A DNA stretch of 53,833 bases from Cytidiella melzeri (GCA_022592445.1 JABYQR010000306.1:1-53833), one strand, 5' to 3'; positions 22,281-32,680 are shown, counted from the stretch's first letter. Notes: a model not told the origin generated them from the sequence alone. Program-made: numbers and translations.

Positions 22281-23011
22281 ACCCCAGGCTCAAGGAGCCC
22301 ATATGGGTCATATGCGACGCATCCATCTATGGCGTTGGAGCCGTATATGGGCAAGGTCCCGAATGGCATTCGTGCAGGCCAGCCGGATTTATGTCGAAGA
22401 AATTCACCGTGGCACAACACGCTTACAGCGTATTCGAGCGTATTCGAGATGGAAACCATAGCCATACTCGAAGCCCTACTGAAATGGGAGGACAAACTCA
22501 TGGGTCACCCCATCAACATAGTCACAGACCACAAAGCGTTAGAATTCTTCAAGACACAGGCTAACTTTTCTCCACGGCAGACTCGCTGGATGGAGTACCT
22601 CGAATGTTTCGATTACAAAATAATTTACGTGAAAGGTGAACTAAATAAGGTGGCCAACTGCCTATCTTGCTATTACGGGAATGACAACCCTGGAGAAACC
22701 CACCCATTTGACGGCTATGTCAATGCCGACATCCGCTTTGACCCAGAGGGTCACAAACTACCCAAGGAAAGGAGGGCAGAACTCCGATCTGCACGCGCGG
22801 GGCAACCCACACAACACACTACTTGCGCAGGGCAACCTGCAAACCGTCCCCCTTGCCGGCAGGCGAACACTAGGCCCGCACCCCCAATGGTGCCCACGAG
22901 TGACCCGGGCGCAAGTCTAGCACCCCAGGTCATCGAGACTTGGATCCGTTACCTCAACGCAAATCCAAATGTCGAGATCCCTGGAATTGAAAGGGACCCA
23001 GTCACTTGCTG
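22205..23011 (+). pseudogene. pol: Family E RNase H
   Basis: WVICDASIYGVGAVYGQ carries the first catalytic Asp. The next, SVFE-METIAILEAL, is split by a 10-bp tandem duplication (22428-22447) that shifts the frame. NIVTDHKALEFF carries the third, followed by CFDYKIIYVKGELNKVANCLS. It degrades the RNA strand of the hybrid. A tail rich in Pro and Ala ends at TGA 23009-23011. Confidence 0.8.
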
Positions 23012-23039
23012 AGTAGGAAACTCGGACCGTCTCAGAGGG

Positions 23040-23405
23040 ATGATTAGAGTCGCCCGCCTGGGACCACCGTCCTCGTCAACCACGCCGTCCATCGAGTTCA
23101 TTCGAGCTCTCGTCGCGGTTGGCAAGGAGGAGATCGAGCCCACGGCATCGCAGTTGTTCGAGACAACTGCCATGACCGAAGAACTCACGGAGGACAATGT
23201 CCTTCGATGGCTGCGTGGGGTGACAGGTGAACTACTGTCCCTCGACATTGAAATCATCACCTCGCCACAGGTCGCTGAGATCAACCAGTGGCTGTCGGCC
23301 GTGTTCCTGTGGGACTCAACCTTGACCCCCCTGCCACCTTTGAGGTCACCGTCACCCTCCGACCATGGCTCGAAGAAGTCAGAACCATTGGGCCCTACCA
23401 TGTAG
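23040..23405 (+). CDS. Short ORF in place of the integrase, family E
   Basis: 121 codons from an ATG at 23040. FIRALVAVGKEEIEPTASQL and NVLRWLRGVTGELLSLDIEI look like folded helical sequence, but I recognise no domain. No H2C2 zinc finger and no DDE core are present anywhere between RNase H and the 3' LTR, where the integrase normally lies. It may be the remains of the pol C-terminus or an acquired segment. Confidence 0.4.
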   Translation: MIRVARLGPPSSSTTPSIEFIRALVAVGKEEIEPTASQLFETTAMTEELTEDNVLRWLRGVTGELLSLDIEIITSPQVAEINQWLSAVFLWDSTLTPLPPLRSPSPSDHGSKKSEPLGPTM

Positions 23406-23500
23406 GGACCCATCATTGCATACACTCGGCCACTCGGCCACACTACATACATCATCGACTGCTGGTTCTTCAACTTCCATCGCATACCCAATGTCTCGTC

Positions 23501-23511
23501 TAGGGGGAGGG
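23501..23511 (+). other. Polypurine tract of family E element
   Basis: TAGGGGGAGGG directly precedes the 3' LTR. It fixes the plus orientation of the element. Confidence 0.8.
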
Positions 23512-23795
23512 TGTTAGGGCTTGATACATGTGCGTAAGCACTACCTGATGCGCAAGCATCCTGTGGCCAGATCGGTAGATCTGGCCTTTTACTTGTACTG
23601 ATTAGATGGTGGGCCAGCGCCGATTGTAAGAAAATAGCATACCAAATATTGTAGTACTACACAGTAGCAGATCTCAGTATTTAGGACTGAGATCTGGTAG
23701 ATTTAAAGGACATCCTTTTTATCTTGTACACAAGTAGGTTCCGAATACATATTGGTCATACTTACCTTGTGTGCATCCAAGAAGACACCCTTACA
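23512..23795 (+). repeat. 3' LTR of family E Gypsy element
   Basis: 284 bp, TGTTAGGGCTTG...CCCTTACA, partner of 18244-18527. Differences include several C/T and A/G changes at CG sites. It is followed at once by hAT subterminal sequence. Confidence 0.93.
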
Positions 23796-23886
23796 CCTGC
23801 GCGGTTCTGGGTAGGAGGATTGGTGCACCACATACCTGCGGGTACGGGTGCGGGTTGATCCGCGGGTGCACACGTGCTATGCTTTA
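23796..23886 (-). repeat. hAT right terminal and subterminal repeats
   Basis: ACCTGCGGGTACGGGTGCGG and GATCCGCGGGTGCAC repeats, then GTGCTATGCTTTA (23874-23886), the inverse of the left end at 15462. Only about 90 bp remain between the Gypsy LTR and the end, too little for the missing N-terminus of the transposase, so part of the hAT 5' region was lost. Confidence 0.6.
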
Positions 23887-24530
23887 GTGCATTTGTATGT
23901 CTGGCGTGGAACTCTGCAATGCTCTCTTTCGCATTGGTCAGATTTACTGCAGGTTCCCACGTTACGTCGCCTTCTCCATAGCCTTTCCAATTGACTAAGT
24001 ACTGCATTTGCTTCCGATAGATCCGACTGTCTAGGATCTTCTCAACTTCATAGACTTGTTGATCATCTACTATGATTGGTGCTGGTGGTTCCGGTATGAG
24101 GCCGTTTACTACGTTTCCTCGGTACGGAGATAGCCGTTCAACATTGATGTTGTCATCAATACAATGTCCGGATTTGAGTTTGATCCGATACGTATGTTCA
24201 CCGGTTTTCTGAAGAACTGTGAATGGACCAAGCTATCTAGGCCCTAGCTTGTCAGACTGCTGATGTACTTTGACGTTCTTGGAAGACAACCACACAAGGT
24301 CCCCTTCCTTGAAGACTGGAGTAGTTCTGCGGGTGTATGCGGAAGCTTTGGCCATCTTTTCCTTAGATAGACGTGAGGCAGCTTCAGCTTCTGCCTGAAC
24401 CTGTCTGAGCTTTCCCAGACGTGTGTCCAGGTTTGGCATGCGACTTTGACGACCGATGGGGATGGTGAAGTCCGGTAGATACCCGTACATGACTTCAAAC
24501 GGAGAGTGCTGAGTAGATGAGTTGACCCGG
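23887..24530 (-). pseudogene. pol: Family B integrase C-terminus and chromodomain
   Basis: Continues from the solo LTR: the frame reads HSPFEVMYGYLPDFTIPIGR, then KEGDLVWLSSKNVKVHQQSD (GPY/F region), a TAG near 24238, NINVERLSPYRGN, and the chromodomain VYEVEKILDSR, MQYLVNWKGYGEGDVTWEP, FHARHTNA. The chromodomain end meets the hAT terminus. The expected 3' UTR and 3' LTR of family B are not on the other side of the hAT, so this end was lost or moved. Confidence 0.88.
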
Positions 24531-25288
24531 TGTCATGGATGGCCTGACTAGCCCTTAATTTTCGCAATTTACCTCTTGTTTTTATCTGTAAAACTCCGGG
24601 CTACAACCTAGTTTCAATTCTCTCTGCATAAACTCCCTTTGCACGTCTATTAAGCGCCCGTATCACGTGGCTTAGACGCTCCACACGGTCACATTACTTG
24701 CTACTACGTCACACTGGCATGTGACTTAGCTTAAGTAAGACCACATGGCTACAACCACATGGCTCAGCCCATAGCTAGGGTTTGACGTCATAGATACCGT
24801 CCACATGGGCTCCTTATTGTTCTTTCCCTATTGTTCTCTTTATGGAAGGATGTTCTCACAGGTGTGGGAATGGAATACAATAGTTGGTCTCCTTTTAGAT
24901 AGATTCTCTCACGGGTAGAGTTCTTGGCAAGGTCTAGACAATAGCTATTGTTCTCCTTTAGGTAGTTCTTTTGTTCTTCGTTCACACGGCTTCTTGCAAA
25001 GCCTGCCCTTAACATGGTCTGTGCGCAGGCCCCTGAAGTCTATATAAGCAGCTACATGTACGCTCCTAGCCCTCATCTCGACCTCTTGGTCTTTACTGGG
25101 CTAGGTAAGCAACACCCCTCTTGTACTACATAGCGAGTAGTATCAATGCTAACTTGGTCTTTACTGGGCTAGATTTCTGAATAAGTTTGATAGCTGGTGA
25201 ACGCATTGTGCTTCACGCCTGCCACCACCTCCTCGTCGTCATCCACATCGTGTCCCTGTTTGTCACGTCGAGCCCTGTCTCCGTGTCA
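24531..25288 (+). repeat. Solo LTR of family A in family B integrase
   Basis: 758 bp, flanked by a perfect 5-bp duplication CCCGG (24526-24530 and 25289-25293). Removing it rejoins the integrase codons (INSRV and NSSTQHSPF). It carries the intact motif ATCTCGACCT downstream of TATATAAG. It is a young solo LTR, nearly the same as 49548-50307. Confidence 0.95.
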
Positions 25289-25960
25289 CCCGGGAGTTGA
25301 TGGCGAATTCAGCCACTGAGATGTATTCTGCCCAATCATCTTGTCGTTGGTCAACAAAGAGTCGTAGAATCTTTTCTACCTCTTGATTGGTTCTTTCCGT
25401 TTGACCATTGGCCTGAGGGTGGTAGGCGGTAGTCATAGCGCCATTGATGCCTAGCCGTTTGTACAACGCTTGCATGACACGAGCTGCAAACTGGGGTCCT
25501 CTATCGGATATGAACTGTTGGGGAATGCCGTGAAGCCTGAACACCTTTCTGATGTGAAGGTCGGCTATACCATCCGCTGTGACAGTAGACTGAGTTGGGA
25601 TTACATGTGTTTGCTTGCTGTACAAGTCTGTGTACACGGCAATCATGTCAAAACCGTTACTGCGTGGGAGTGGTCCGACTAAGTCTACACCAACCACCTG
25701 CCAAGGTCCGTCTGGTACTTCAATGGGCTGCATTGGGGCAACCGGGTGCTGTGCCGGTTTGGTTCGCTGACATTTGTCACATCCCAGGACGTATTGTTCT
25801 ACAAATCATGCCATGCAAGGCCACCAATAGTGTCGTGTAACTAGTTCCAGGGTTGCATGTTTGCCGGGATGTCCTGCTGGTAATGCATCATGGCAACGTC
25901 GTACAATCTCCCTGCGGACTTCTCGATCCTTTGGAATGTACAGCTTCCCTTTCTAGTACA
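25289..25960 (-). pseudogene. pol: Family B integrase zinc finger and catalytic core
   Basis: H2C2 domain (GHPGKHATLELVTRHYWWP, CDKCQRTK), then GVDLVGPLPRSNGFDMIAVY with the first Asp, FISDRGPQFAARVM with the second, and QANGQTERTNQEVEK with the catalytic Glu. TAG interrupts the frame at the zinc finger start (near 25955) and near 25810. Inserts the element cDNA. Cut at its 3' side by the solo LTR. Confidence 0.9.
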
Positions 25961-26560
25961 CCAGCCCATTGTCTTCTTCCCACTCAAGTCCACCATCAGT
26001 CAACTTTCGGGGTCCATCCTTCCTAAGTTTGGCTAGTCCCTGGACTACCTCTGCTTCTTGAATACTGATGTCCTTAATTCGTGACTCTATCAGATCTGAC
26101 TCCGGAATACTCGAGGCGGCTATTGTCTGGAAGTATTTGGGTTTCAGCACAACTTGTTCCTTGTTGTCTGATGCATCCAAAACTTCCAAGGTTCTGACCC
26201 GGGATAGTGGGTCACCTTGAGTAAGGGTCTTTCCGGGTTTGTGTGTTAAAACAAAGTCAGATACAAAGACCACCGAGCTTGTCGTCTAGACAGGTCCTGG
26301 GCGGTACGCCAGTACTGCAGATTCTGATGATCTGTGATGATCTCAAAGGGCACGGGTAATCCTTCTAGATAGTGACGCCAATTCTCGAGAGCTCTGATGG
26401 TAGCGAGCATTTCTCGATCATAGATCTTGTAGTTCCGTTCCGCTTCGGCCATCGACTGAGACCGAAACGCTACAGGGTGCCATTGTTTATCCTCTAGTTT
26501 CTGCAAAAGAACTCCTCCAGTTGCAAAGCCAGACGCATCAACTTCAATACGTGTGGGGCA
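25953..26560 (-). pseudogene. pol: Family B RNase H and linker
   Basis: IEVDASGFATGGVLLQK (first catalytic Asp), YDREMLATIRALENWRHYLE and IITDHQNLQYWR, then after a frameshift near 26270 FVLTHKPGKTLTQGDPLSR and the linker to the integrase. Order and spacing are normal for Ty3/Gypsy pol. Confidence 0.88.
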
Positions 26561-26569
26561 ATCAGGTTT

Positions 26570-27502
26570 TCATGTGACTAGAATAGGTTCCTGAGTGAAT
26601 GCATCTTTGAGCATCTGAAAGGCGTTCTGCTGTGCTTCTCCCCACTTCCAAGGTTGGTCTTTCTTGGTGAGATTGTGGAGGGGACAAGTATGCCGTGCAA
26701 AGTCCTTGATGAAACGTCGGTAAAAGTTGGCAAATCCAATGAAGCCGCATACATCACGGAGGTTCTGTGGTACCGGCCAGTTGGTGATAGCTTCTATTTT
26801 ACCTGAGTCCATACGGATTTTTCCGTTACCAATGATTAAACCTAGGTACTCGACTTGTGACTGTTCAAATTTGCATTTTTTGGTGCGAAGATTCAAGTCA
26901 TTGGCCTCAAGTCGAGATAGTACCTCATGAACGATTTCCGGTGTTCCGTAATGTCTGAACTGAAGACGAGGATGTCATCTAAGTATACCGAGACCTTTCC
27001 TTCCGCAATGAGATCAGCAAAGATGGAGTTCATCATTGCTTGAAATGTGGCTGGAGAGTTGGTCATGCCAAACAACATCACCTTAGGCCCGAACAGCCCT
27101 CGGTTTGTCACAAATGCACCCTTCCATTTGTCATTCTCCTTAACCCAAATGTTATGGTAACCCCATCGTACGTCAAACTTGGTAAAGATTTTGGCTTGAC
27201 GAAGCCGATTGGTAATATCAGATACCAAGGGGAGTGGGTAGCGGGTTTTGATCGTGATGTCATTTAACCGTCGATAGTCCTGAACAAGCCGGAGCTTGCC
27301 ATCCTTCCTCTTGACAAAGAATACCAGTGAGGCCATAGGCGACTTGGATGGGACAATATATCCTTTCGCTCGGTTTTCCTCAATAAACTTGTCCAGCTCT
27401 GCTTGTTCATTCGGAGACATGGGGTAGACCTTGGATCTGAACATCTTTGGGCTCTCTGTCAGGTCAATCGTATGATCCCAGGGCTGATGCTTGGGGAGGC
27501 AC
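26570..27502 (-). pseudogene. pol: Family B reverse transcriptase
   Basis: From HQPWDHTIDL (27490) the frame reads KVYPMSPNEQAELDKFIEEN, SPMASLVFFVKRKDGKLRLV, FTKFDVRWGYHNIWVKENDK, FGMTNSPATFQ and SVYLDDILVFS. The YLDD catalytic box is intact (26974-26985). A one-base shift near 26895 leads to LRTKKCKFEQSQVEYLGLII and the thumb. The N-terminus is separated from the protease by the 1.85-kb insertion at 27503-29350. Confidence 0.9.
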
Positions 27503-29350
27503 TGATACGCCCGGAAATCGGCTAGGCGCGGAGGCCCGGCAGTAGCCCGCCATTTGCGCGGCCCGCGTCATCCTGCGCGGCAAGTCCCTCCAATTTCCCA
27601 GCGTCACGAGCACGAGGAGTTCGCCGAGGTCACGAGGAGTCCGCCGAGGATCCGAGGACTTGACAAGGAGCAATGCGCCGGAAACATCCGAGGCCGAGGA
27701 ATCGCACCGAACTCTGACACACAGACACGCCCCTTTTTGCATCGGAGCATGGGCCGGCCAGCCACCAAGTGTTTCGGACACGGGTCGGACCAACGGTAGA
27801 AGAAACTTGACGCGCGAACCCCGTTTCAGGAAGACTCCTATCACGCCACGCTGTGCAACTCCTGGACGGCGCCTCATCACCTGCTCGCGATGGTTGGCGC
27901 CTCTGCAGCGCAAGGGCGCGCGCCGCTACTCCGCGTCGACCAGCGCTGTGTCCCGCCAGGCGTCGACTCGCTGGACATTTTGCCTCCGCAGACGGAAGTA
28001 TTCTGCCACCCCGTTTCCTCGCTCTCGCGTTTGGGTTTAGGACATAGAAGGAAAGGTTTAGGAGAGGGTCTTCAGGGTATATAAAAAGGTGTTGCTTGTA
28101 CTGCGTAGAAGATCAATCAATCCCCACCCCAGTTTCCAGAGTTCACTTTACGCTTTGCGTTCGCGTCGAGGGAGTCTCTTCGCGCCCATAGCTGTAGCTT
28201 CTTCTGCGTTGTCTCACTGCGACCTTTTCCACGTTTATGTCCGCTGCGTCTACCAACGACAACCCGCCTCGAGTCTGCCGTTACTGTCCAACTGTTCCCC
28301 ACCTACCCGACGGTTGCTGCCCTTACCGCCCGCGCCTGCGCGAGGTTCTACGCCGTTACCCCATCATCCCCGCGCCCACGCCGCCGCCAGAACCCTCAGC
28401 AGCGCCTACGGTCTCCCCTGAGAGATCAACTCCTAAATTACCCTCGCCAGCGTCGTCCGTCGCCTCCGTCGCGGACTCGCTTGAAAACTGCTCCTACTGC
28501 GACACTCAGAGCGATCACCCAATTCCCCTAAGTTCAGGACCTTTCGTCCCGCTCGACTGCGATCGCCCGCGCGCGCCAAACCCAGATTGCTGGCTATCTC
28601 CAGACTTTGAAGGCGAGGATCACGAGTGCGAACTAGTACAGTTCAATCTTACCAGCTCAACCAACGTCGTCGTTGGCCACGCATTTGCCTGTAATACGCA
28701 TCGCCGCTCGGGAGGTGTTGTTCTACACTACCGCCCCCGCGCGCAGTCTGTCGAGTCCACTTGACTGCGATCTCACATAGCCTTCCGCTGCGACTCGCGC
28801 GCCATTAGCTTATCTTTCTCTCACGTTTCCTTTTGGCTTTGTTATACTGCGTTTGCTTTTTAACTGCGTTATTTTACTGCGTTACTGCGTTGCGTTTCAT
28901 CTTCACTGCGTCGAGCTTACTGCGTTCACTTTCACTGCGCCCGCGTTTTACAGCGACTACTTCATCTTCACCAGCGACCGCGTTTTGTGTTCGAGATTCA
29001 TATTGCGTCTGCGTTTATCTTCTGCGTCCCTCCGCGCGCCGTTTTCCTACAAGCCGCGACCTTTCACGCGCGCTCTCTTGGAGCCGCGCTATAACTCTTT
29101 CGCTTTCACCGCGCCGACTTGCCCTTTTACCCGCGATACGCGTGGTAGTTGCCCGTCTAGCTCCCTTCATATAAACTATATCACAAAAACCGTGTCGCTC
29201 TTTTAGCACAGGTAAAACTAGGACTCTAAGACCACCTCGCACACTTTAACACTTTCGCGCTTCCACACCTTTACACTTCTATTGCCACTTCGTGGGTGGT
29301 TGTGTTGTCTTTAAGGTTGTTCTTAGTTTGAAGCGTGACTCAGTGTTTCA
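27503..29350 (+). repeat. Large solo-LTR-like insertion, family G
   Basis: 1848 bp between pol codons. Starts TGATACGCCCGGAAAT and ends GAAGCGTGACTCAGTGTTTCA, giving TG..CA ends. It is flanked by GCAC (27499-27502) and GCGC (29351-29354), an imperfect 4-bp duplication. The first 18 bases recur (one or two changes) at 37115 on the minus strand, where another gag gene is cut, which supports a true element end. TATATAAAA lies at about 28079-28087. An ORF (28237-28764) and a stretch rich in ACTGCGTT motifs (about 28840-28940) lie inside. LTR orientation is taken from the TATA box. Confidence 0.6.
28237..28764 (+). CDS. Cys-rich ORF inside the family G LTR
   Basis: 175 codons with an ATG about 155 bp after the TATA box. 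It has Cys pairs at the start (VCRYCPTVPHLPDGCCPYRP) and in the middle (CSYCDTQ, LDCDRP, DCWLSPDFEGEDHEC), a Pro/Ser-rich spacer and a basic C-terminus. The Cys spacing could bind zinc. I recognise no family. It would lie in R-U5 of the LTR, where long ORFs are unusual. Confidence 0.45.
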   Translation: MSAASTNDNPPRVCRYCPTVPHLPDGCCPYRPRLREVLRRYPIIPAPTPPPEPSAAPTVSPERSTPKLPSPASSVASVADSLENCSYCDTQSDHPIPLSSGPFVPLDCDRPRAPNPDCWLSPDFEGEDHECELVQFNLTSSTNVVVGHAFACNTHRRSGGVVLHYRPRAQSVEST

Positions 29351-30177
29351 GCGCTGTGATGCTTCTTCTGAGAAGACTTTCTGGTGTATGCGGTATTCCT
29401 CTGGAACCATCTGTTTGAACGTCCGTTGTTCTTTAGATTGATGGGCTTTAGCTGCGATGTCTGTGGAGTATGTAAAGCTAGCACAAGAGTAAAGCTCTCC
29501 CTTGGTGTCCTGAATGATACCGGCTCTGAGCCAGGCTCACCTCTGCTTCCAATTGGCTGTGATAGACTGGAAGGGTTCAAAGTCTTCTTCGGCTTCCAGT
29601 TCCATTTCTCCGGTAGCCCAATTGATCTTGGGGTTTGCTTTGCGAAGCCAGGGTAGGCCTAGAATACAGTCTTCTGGTCCAATGTCTGTGACCAAAAAGG
29701 TTGCATTTTCCTTGATAGCCCCAACTTGTAGTTCGAGCTCTGCTCTGTGTGTGATACGTCCTCCTTGATTTAGAGTCCCATCGATGTTATGGAGTGGGAT
29801 CTGTCTTTCTAAGGGGACCGTACGTACTCAGTGCCGATTGACAAAGTCTTGACTCAGGAATAAAGCGGTGGCTCCTGAGTCGATCATGGCTTTGATGCCT
29901 TGGTCTCTAAACACTCCTTTGAGCGTGATAGGAACTCGGAAGTGCATGCTAAGCGGGTCTATTTTGGGTACTATGCGGGACGACAAGGTTTCAAAGTAAT
30001 TATACATGTCGTTAAATAAAACTGGAGGCTGCGGATCAAGTTGCTGTGCGGGTTTTATATCTAGTACAGGAGCGCTATCCAAAACTGTGTCCGTGGGGGT
30101 TTCATCAATGTCCTTCACTTCTTCTATGTAAGTCTTTCTAGAGGGACTCGAGGGTGCGGTTTCACCTGGAGTCCTCC
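29351..30177 (-). pseudogene. pol: Family B aspartic protease and pol N-terminus
   Basis: Open in the -1 frame relative to gag from the gag stop on (FLGRTPGETAPSSPSRK...EEVKDIDETP). The active site reads KAMIDSGATALFLSQDFV (DSGA, about 29871-29885), then TAG near 29830, then HNIDGTLNQGG and the second motif EDCILGLPWLRKANPKINW. The segment up to EYRIHQKVFSEEASQR leads to the RT. Processes Gag-Pol. Related to the protease at 52490-53217. Confidence 0.87.
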
Positions 30178-30186
30178 CTAAAAATC
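30178..30186 (-). promoter_or_regulatory. Gag stop in a T run, candidate -1 frameshift site (family B)
   Basis: On the minus strand gag ends GAT TTT TAG, and pol is open in the -1 frame right through this point. The family A element at 52486-52493 has the same layout (GTT TTT TGA). Slippage of the P-site UUU by one base with the stop in the A site would join Gag to Pol. It does not match the classic X-XXY-YYZ heptamer register. Confidence 0.5.
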
Positions 30187-31738
30187 CCGTTGATTGCCGA
30201 GCTGCTTGGCCTGGTCCGTGAGCAATGACATCTGTTTCATGATGGCATTGTAGTCAAACGGAGTTGAAGACGAAGAGCTGGCAAGGGTTGCGGCGGGCGG
30301 GGTAGGTAAGGGCCTTGCAGACAAGGACAACGAGGGGACCGAAGTGGACAGATTGAAGAGAGCGCTGGCAGCCACCTTCTGTTGCCTAGGTGGGTACCCA
30401 AGGAACCGGCTTTGGCACACTTGTGCCTGATGGTTGCCTCCACAATGTCCACACAATTCTCAATCATGTTTGCCATCTTTCTTCTGGTGCTCCTTAGATC
30501 CACATCCGTAGCATCTTCCATTCATTGCTTTCATGAAGTCAGCACATGTTTTTCCATTGGGACCAATTTTAGTTGCGTCAATTTCCATGGCATTGAAATC
30601 GCAAGACGGTTGGACAAAAGGAGCCGGGGACGAGGTGGAGACCGGGGTGGATTTGAACACGTTGGGGACTGTTCGACCTTGTTCTCGAGCTTTTTCCTGA
30701 GCTTGACCCCAAAGACAATTGTTGATGTCGGTGGCCACATTGATGAGATCAATAAGGGTGACATGGGACCATGCGGTGTGGACTAGTTCATCCTTAATCG
30801 TGGTGCTCAGATGTTCATAGTAGCGATCACGAAGGTCTTGTGTCGAGTAACCTGTCCTGTCCATGATTTCCCGGAATCAGGCCGTGTACTCGGGAACCAT
30901 CTTTTTGCCTTGCCACAGCTCCCTGAGCCTGGCCTCAGCATCCACCATTTTGTCAACCGGTCCAAATCGTGCTTTGAACGCCGTTCTGAAGTTGTCCCAA
31001 TCACCATTGAATGCCATTTGATGACTGGCAATCAAGTCCATGTGGGGCATTGCCCAAACTGCCGCATCTTCTGTCATAAATGACAGGGTCGACAAAATCC
31101 AGAGGTGGTCTAACCGGGTCTGACCCCCTTGGGCATTGTATGGCAACAGCTTCTCATTAAACTGTGCGTACATTGAAGGCAGCTAGAAAGCGATGCACGT
31201 CACTACTTGCATTGCCCTTGAAACTAGCGGGCTTTTCTACAACCCTTTCCCGTGACCTGTTGTTTACTGGTTGTTGCTGGTTCTGAACTAGCGCTGTGAT
31301 GGCTTGTGTCAGCTGTTGCTGACCAAGGAGTAGCACATGCAGAAGTTGTTCTGCTGTGGGGGGCGGAGACAGTTCTTGTGCAGGGGCTGGGGTAGCTGCC
31401 CTAGAAGCATGCTGGGACACGTTGGTGGAATCCATCTGGTACTGTTCCTGCGTGAAGGTTCTATCGAAGTCTTCTTCAGGTTCCGGCAGGGGGGGAAGAG
31501 ATTCAAGGATGCGATCCTCTTGCCAATGATGAATGGGCCGGTACTGACTTGCAAAACAACCCGGATATGTAATTCTGTTGTAACGGTTTGGACACGGCTG
31601 TACTTCGCAGAGTTGATGTCCTTCTTCAGGATTGTAACACTCGTCTCTGACTGTTTTGTGGTTGAAGGCGTGCGGATAACTTTCACAGGTGAGGTGATCT
31701 CTGGACCAGATACTGCTATTGGGACTTTGGGAAGCCAC
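30178..31738 (-). pseudogene. gag: Family B gag (N-terminal CPNR segment, capsid, two zinc knuckles)
   Basis: The open frame starts 12 bp after the ORF0 stop, in the same frame, without an ATG. It carries a Cys/His segment (TCESYPHAFNH..., CEVQPCPNRYN). The first good ATG is at QMDSTN, matching MDPN and MDLN starts of the other gags. The capsid has SFKGNASSDVHRFLAAFNV, WDNFRTAFKARFGPVDKMVD. A frameshift near 31165, a stop near 30878 and a shift near 30458 break it. Zinc knuckles are CYGCGSKEHQKKD and C.HCGGNHQAQVC. It ends GNQRDF at TAG 30178. Forms the virus-like particle and packs RNA. Confidence 0.85.
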
Positions 31739-31750
31739 ACTGTATTCTAC

Positions 31751-32509
31751 TTAGAACGAGATGAAGTACTTGTCTGCCCAAACTTTGTCTACCGCTTTGA
31801 ACACTTGTTTGTAGTTCCTCCTTAAACCCGTGGAACTAATTTTCCCAATCGCCTTTAATTCCCAATCCAGCAGCTGCCACTCACGGTGAGTGATGACAGG
31901 GGCTCGGGTTGGTAATTCCTCTAGAAGCTTCTCTAGCTTCTGTTTCTCCTGCTCAAACTGACGCTTCGTATCTTTGTGAAGCTGGTGGTATTTGTTGATG
32001 GTGGGGAGGATCAACAGACGTTGGAGGGTGGCGGTGAGCTTGGGAGTGAAGATACCTCGAAGTTCTTCAACAGTATGCTTGCAGAAGTCAATGAGAGTCG
32101 GCTTAGCTGCTATGAGGGCTGCGCTAGGGTTGGTAGCGGGCCGGGCTGTGAAGCGTTCTGCTAGCAAGGGCTTCTTAGGAAGATTTGCTAAGGCCTCGGC
32201 TCATTCGCGTGCGGTACGGGCAGCAAACTCTTTGGACTCAGCACGGAGTTTCTCAAACTCCTCTGCTGTAGGGGATCTGTGTGTGAGGGCGGAACCCTTA
32301 GGTTTACGACGACCGACGTAGGAGGCAATAGCCTTACGCTCTTTCTCTGTATATTTGTGACTTTTGCCACGTGCGTGCTCTGCGTCAAGCTGATCAAACA
32401 CGGCCTGGGGTAAGGCGCGATGGATCTGGACTTCTCGACGTGCTTGGTTCAGATCCTTGTGCAAAGGATCTGGACGAGCGGTGAAACGGGAGTGGGATTC
32501 TTTCGGCAC
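31751..32509 (-). pseudogene. ORF0 of family B, unknown protein upstream of gag
   Basis: One frame of 252 sense and stop codons from ATG 32509 (MPKESHSRFTARPDPLH) to TAA at 31751, with a single in-frame TGA near 32200. The N-terminal half is basic and charged (KYTEKERKAIASYVGRRK). The C-terminal domain reads THREWQLLDWELKAIGKISS..LRRNYKQV and recurs at 38046, 46345 and 50830. It lies between LTR and gag where most Ty3/Gypsy elements have only a leader. I do not recognise the fold; helical and possibly nucleic-acid binding. The conservation in four elements shows that it was a real gene. Confidence 0.75.
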
Positions 32510-32680
32510 TAAGAATCAACCACTTAAAGTGAACGAGTTAGCAATCAAGCACGTCAAGATGGACGGCGATGGCTTACTCTCAAACGTAGGGGGGAATAAA
32601 CTTTTTAAACTGGGGGGACAGGAAGACTTGATCCAAGCTAAGGGCAGTCGTACCGGTAGCTGTGTGGTATCTTGACCTGA
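32510..32680 (-). other. Family B leader with primer-binding site
   Basis: 171 bp between ORF0 and the 5' LTR. The minus strand begins TCAGGTCAAGAT right at the LTR. It holds GTTTAAAAAGTTTATTCC (32610-32593), a block also present in the family A leader at 50353-50371. Confidence 0.75.
32669..32678 (-). promoter_or_regulatory. Self-priming primer-binding site, family B
   Basis: AGGTCAAGAT, 2 bp after the LTR end, is the exact reverse complement of ATCTTGACCT at the presumed 5' end of the RNA (32911-32902). It does not begin with TGG, so an ordinary tRNA primer is unlikely. Confidence 0.8.

Noticed and set aside
23040..23405. Possible divergent integrase in family E
   Set aside because: No H2C2 finger, no DDE spacing, and too short for a core domain.
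27503..29350. Reading the insert as a CACTA transposon (CACTGA...TCAGTG ends)
   Set aside because: The flanking 3-bp words differ (AGG and TTT) and the inverted match is only six bases. The LTR reading also explains the second copy end at 37115.
30178..30186. Classic X-XXY-YYZ slippery heptamer
   Set aside because: The gag register is GAT TTT TAG (and GTT TTT TGA in family A), so the canonical two-codon slip does not fit; only a P-site slip at the stop is possible.
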